A stretch of DNA of 64,000 nt from Parasulfitobacter algicola (lineage in GTDB: Bacteria; Pseudomonadota; Alphaproteobacteria; Rhodobacterales; Rhodobacteraceae). Every line of letters begins with the position of its first letter. Position 1 is the first letter of the stretch. The notes beneath the pieces are model-generated. The model was not told where the DNA came from. It did no database searches and worked only from the letters and a program-made list of their open reading frames with translations. The translations under genes were made by a program, and so were the position numbers. The stretch spans positions 124,001 through 188,000 of the forward strand of contig NZ_JABUFE010000006.1 of NCBI RefSeq assembly GCF_013315265.1, written 5' to 3'. Positions 62,060 to 64,000 of the stretch are shown here, piece after piece.

Positions 62060-62279
62060 GCTTTAGGAAGCTATATCAAGTCCGGACAAGCCGAAATTCT
62101 TGCAAATCATACAAGCAGTTATTCGGTAAAACCGTCGGATGATCCTTGAGAGTCCAAACTAACAAATGCTGCGAAGGCAATGAATGGCAGCTTTAGCACG
62201 TCCGCATCCTCCGACACAAAGAACGACGGAAATACCGTTGGTGCCCGTTAAACTGTTATCCAAACATACGGAGGATATC

Positions 62280-63041
62280 ATGAAGACACTAGGCACCACG
62301 CTCGCTCTGACGTTTTTGACCGCCGGTGCAGTTCAAGCACACGTGACTATCACTGTGGATGGGGATCAGCGCTGTATCACATCCGATGGCGTGCCCGATC
62401 ATGACACTGGCCCATGGCGGGCCGGGGCTACGGTGCAAGAGCAGAACCATAGGTTTTGCATGGATGCGACGCCCGAACTCACGGACACCATTACCCAGAG
62501 CGTCCATATTTCGGGCATTACGCTGACCGGAATTCCAATGCGTCCAGGCACCGCTGAATACTATGATCCGACTTCCGAGCGTGGTTATTCGCGCGATCCA
62601 TCTTCGGGGTGGAATGTAGAAGGTGTCGGCGGGCTCATCATGGACGCGCAGAACGCGCATGTGGACGGTGACGGGATGTACCACTATCACGGCATTCCGT
62701 ATGCATTAACAGGCACCCTTGACGGCACGCTCTTTGGCTATGCCGCGGATGGGTTCGAAATCCACTACGTGGGCGATCAGGTGCAATCGTCCTGGCAGTT
62801 GAAAAGTGGCGAACGCACATCCGGTCCAGGTGGCGCACATGACGGCACCTATGTCCAGGATTACGAATTTATTGCAGGCTCCGGAACTTTGGATGAATGC
62901 AACGGGGCCATGATGGACAGAAGCTATGTCTATTTTGCAACCGATACATACCCCTTCTTCCCGCGCTGTTTCAAAGGAACAGTGTCGAGCGACTTCATCG
63001 GTGGGCGCGGCAATCAGCCCCCGCGAAATGGCGAGGGCTGA
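62280..63041 (+). CDS. Exported YHYH-domain protein
   Basis: The 253-residue product has a signal peptide (MKTLGTTLALTFLTAGAVQA) and the YHYH hallmark GDGMYHYHGIPYAL (about 139-152). It is preceded by MDAQNAHVDGDG and followed by LFGYAADGFEIHY. The domain occurs in secreted or lipoproteins of marine bacteria; a metal- or ligand-binding role via the His residues is inferred. Cys residues are RCITSDG, RFCMDAT, DECNGAM and RCFKGT, likely two disulfides. GGAGGATATC precedes ATG 62280. No operon partner. Confidence 0.82.
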   Translation: MKTLGTTLALTFLTAGAVQAHVTITVDGDQRCITSDGVPDHDTGPWRAGATVQEQNHRFCMDATPELTDTITQSVHISGITLTGIPMRPGTAEYYDPTSERGYSRDPSSGWNVEGVGGLIMDAQNAHVDGDGMYHYHGIPYALTGTLDGTLFGYAADGFEIHYVGDQVQSSWQLKSGERTSGPGGAHDGTYVQDYEFIAGSGTLDECNGAMMDRSYVYFATDTYPFFPRCFKGTVSSDFIGGRGNQPPRNGEG

Positions 63042-63189
63042 TCTGAAACAAACCGAAATTCACAAATTTGCCATTTATAGATTAGACTCGAATGATAGCA
63101 TCGTCCCGCAATCTCACCAAGTGGCTCATTGAACCAAAGGGCTGCTTTTGACACCGTTTGTTGCCCAGACCGAATAAAGCGTTAAAACG

Positions 63190-63465
63190 CTAAGAATTCA
63201 GATAGCCCGTTAGTATTGCGGTAAATGCGCCGATGTGGACAACCATGATCGCCCGGTCTTTCCACATCACACCCACGACAAACCACAGGATAATGCCGAT
63301 AATAAAGGCAAAACATTCCACGGAACGATATTCAAACCGGTCAGACCACAGCCCACCAATTGAATGACAGTCGCAACCCATTTGACAACGCCAACACGTT
63401 CCAATTTGCAAACCCTTTAGACCTTGATCCATGTCTAATCGGTTTGAAACAACGACGCCTGCCAC
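63190..63465 (-). CDS. Small membrane protein (SemiSWEET/CBU_0592-like, tentative)
   Basis: The 91-residue frame has two hydrophobic segments near the C-terminus (FAFIIGIILWFVVGVMWK and IMVVHIGAFTAILTG), reminiscent of the LW..YG-type helices of SemiSWEET or CBU_0592-like small membrane proteins. The N-terminal part has four Cys (TCWRCQMGCDC), which is unusual for such proteins. The start is uncertain; an in-frame Met at residue 12 is possible. It has no clear ribosome-binding site and lies alone in a 457-bp stretch between YHYH and patatin genes. The coding call is moderate only. Confidence 0.4.
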   Translation of the reverse strand: MAGVVVSNRLDMDQGLKGLQIGTCWRCQMGCDCHSIGGLWSDRFEYRSVECFAFIIGIILWFVVGVMWKDRAIMVVHIGAFTAILTGYLNS

Positions 63466-63498
63466 AGGTCCGATTTATCAAAACGAAAACATCAAACC

Positions 63499-64000
63499 CT
63501 AATTAAACATCGCAGGCAGATCTATCGTGCTTTCGACGTTCAGCTGATCCTTGTGTGCCGCAATAAACCGCTCTGCCGCGCGCTGGCCGGCCTGCTTAAG
63601 CTCAGACAACACATAAGGCGACGGCACCATTTTTGTCGCCACGCTTAGCATGTTCATCAGATCATCATCGGCGATCATATGGACCACAATATCCTCCATG
63701 GTTCCAGATTTCAGCGCCCCGTCGTGCAATAGTCGTTTGACAAAATTAATCGCCCGTAGTTCCCGTAAAAGGGATGAATTAAAGCTGATCTCATTAATCC
63801 GGTTTTGAATTTCAGGCGCCGTTTTCGGAATATCCTGTCGTTCCAGCGGATTGATATTCACGATCACGATATCGTCCGGCAAAGCGGCTGTAAACAGCGG
63901 GAACAACGCAGGATTGCCAGTATAACCACCGTCCCAATATGCCTCAAGCCGATCGGTCGCAGGGTCATGGATTTCAACGGCCTGAAAGATCGTGGGCAAG
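63499..64000 (-). CDS. Patatin-like phospholipase, C-terminal part (cut by window edge)
   Basis: This frame is open to the right edge, so only the last 167 or so residues are present. LPTIFQAVEIHDP, EAYWDGGYTGNPALFPLF, and then DIVIVNINPLERQDIPKTAP and NRINEISFNSSLLRELRAIN are typical of the C-terminal half of patatin-like phospholipases in alphaproteobacteria. The catalytic Asp lies in the DGGYTGN motif (Asp of DGG). The N-terminal part with the GxSxG serine is outside the window. The Met at the edge is a TTG that codes an internal Leu. A cytosolic or secreted lipase role cannot be decided. Confidence 0.88.
   Translation of the reverse strand, partial: LPTIFQAVEIHDPATDRLEAYWDGGYTGNPALFPLFTAALPDDIVIVNINPLERQDIPKTAPEIQNRINEISFNSSLLRELRAINFVKRLLHDGALKSGTMEDIVVHMIADDDLMNMLSVATKMVPSPYVLSELKQAGQRAAERFIAAHKDQLNVESTIDLPAMFN

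Noticed and set aside
1-64000. tRNA, rRNA, CRISPR array, intact transposase or phage genes
   Set aside because: I looked for cloverleaf-like ends, spaced direct repeats, and transposase, integrase or phage motifs and saw none. Short degenerate tRNAs could still be missed without a covariance-model search.

Overview
The window looks like a chromosomal stretch of a Rhodobacterales (Roseobacter-group) alphaproteobacterium. The basis is familiar gene content and order rather than a database search: DUF4167-prmC-prfA, AcnA-type aconitase, DUF1223, an AglEFGAK alpha-glucoside uptake operon with AglR and Glk, the acs-adk-symporter-CBS/DUF294-exonuclease cluster, GluQRS, TrmFO and a Zn-type adenylate kinase. 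Base composition is moderate for the group, with one GC-rich island inside the gene at 45226-47634. I saw no rRNA, tRNA, CRISPR array, prophage or intact insertion sequence. Both ends cut genes: a DUF4167 protein on the left and a patatin-like phospholipase on the right.

Layout. 1-7.1 kb: translation termination (prfA, prmC), small secreted or TfoX-C/DUF4112 proteins, tandem DUF1963 paralogues, ndk. 7.2-14.2 kb: ABC-F ATPase, an orphan Imm11-like gene, an outer-membrane beta-barrel, an HSD10-like SDR with a palindromic operator candidate, a permuted papain-fold hydrolase, and two small exported proteins sharing a Cys motif. 14.2-22.1 kb: an isolated fliG, LpxL-type acyltransferase, DUF1223, acnA, trmJ, a ThiE-like protein and an M50-like membrane protease. 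22.1-28.2 kb: preTA (reductive pyrimidine catabolism) divergent from a TRAP transporter (dctPQM). 28.2-36.9 kb: aglEFGAK facing aglR-glk, with two identical LacI-type palindromes in the shared control region. Together these import alpha-glucosides, hydrolyse them to glucose and phosphorylate the glucose.

37.0-41.9 kb: a compact chemotaxis operon (STAS, CheY, CheA, CheW, CheR, CheY, and a small helical protein with a CheZ/CheT-like DxxxQ motif), with no cheB, cheD, cheZ or receptor gene beside it. 42.0-47.6 kb: trmFO-gluQ, hisI, an IscU/NifU-like protein lacking one ligand Cys, and a dimethylglycine/sarcosine dehydrogenase-like protein. 47.6-48.3 kb: a gene-free region with a short inverted-repeat element and an FNR-like palindrome. 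48.3-58.0 kb: acsA, adk, DUF4212 plus sodium:solute symporter, then a cNMP/CBS/DUF294 protein, a small membrane-anchored protein and a membrane-anchored PAS-exonuclease. This is probably an acetate uptake, activation and signalling module, interrupted by an unrelated HExxH protein gene. 58.0-64.0 kb: DUF1499, agmatinase, CreA, a 24-residue membrane peptide ahead of a membrane protein, a PEP-mutase/ICL-family enzyme, a YHYH protein, a small membrane protein and the patatin fragment.

The items I would look at first are the chemotaxis operon's terminal DxxxQ protein, the compositional mosaic inside the 802-residue dehydrogenase, the acs-linked DUF294/exonuclease pair, and the inverted-repeat element at 47.9-48.0 kb.
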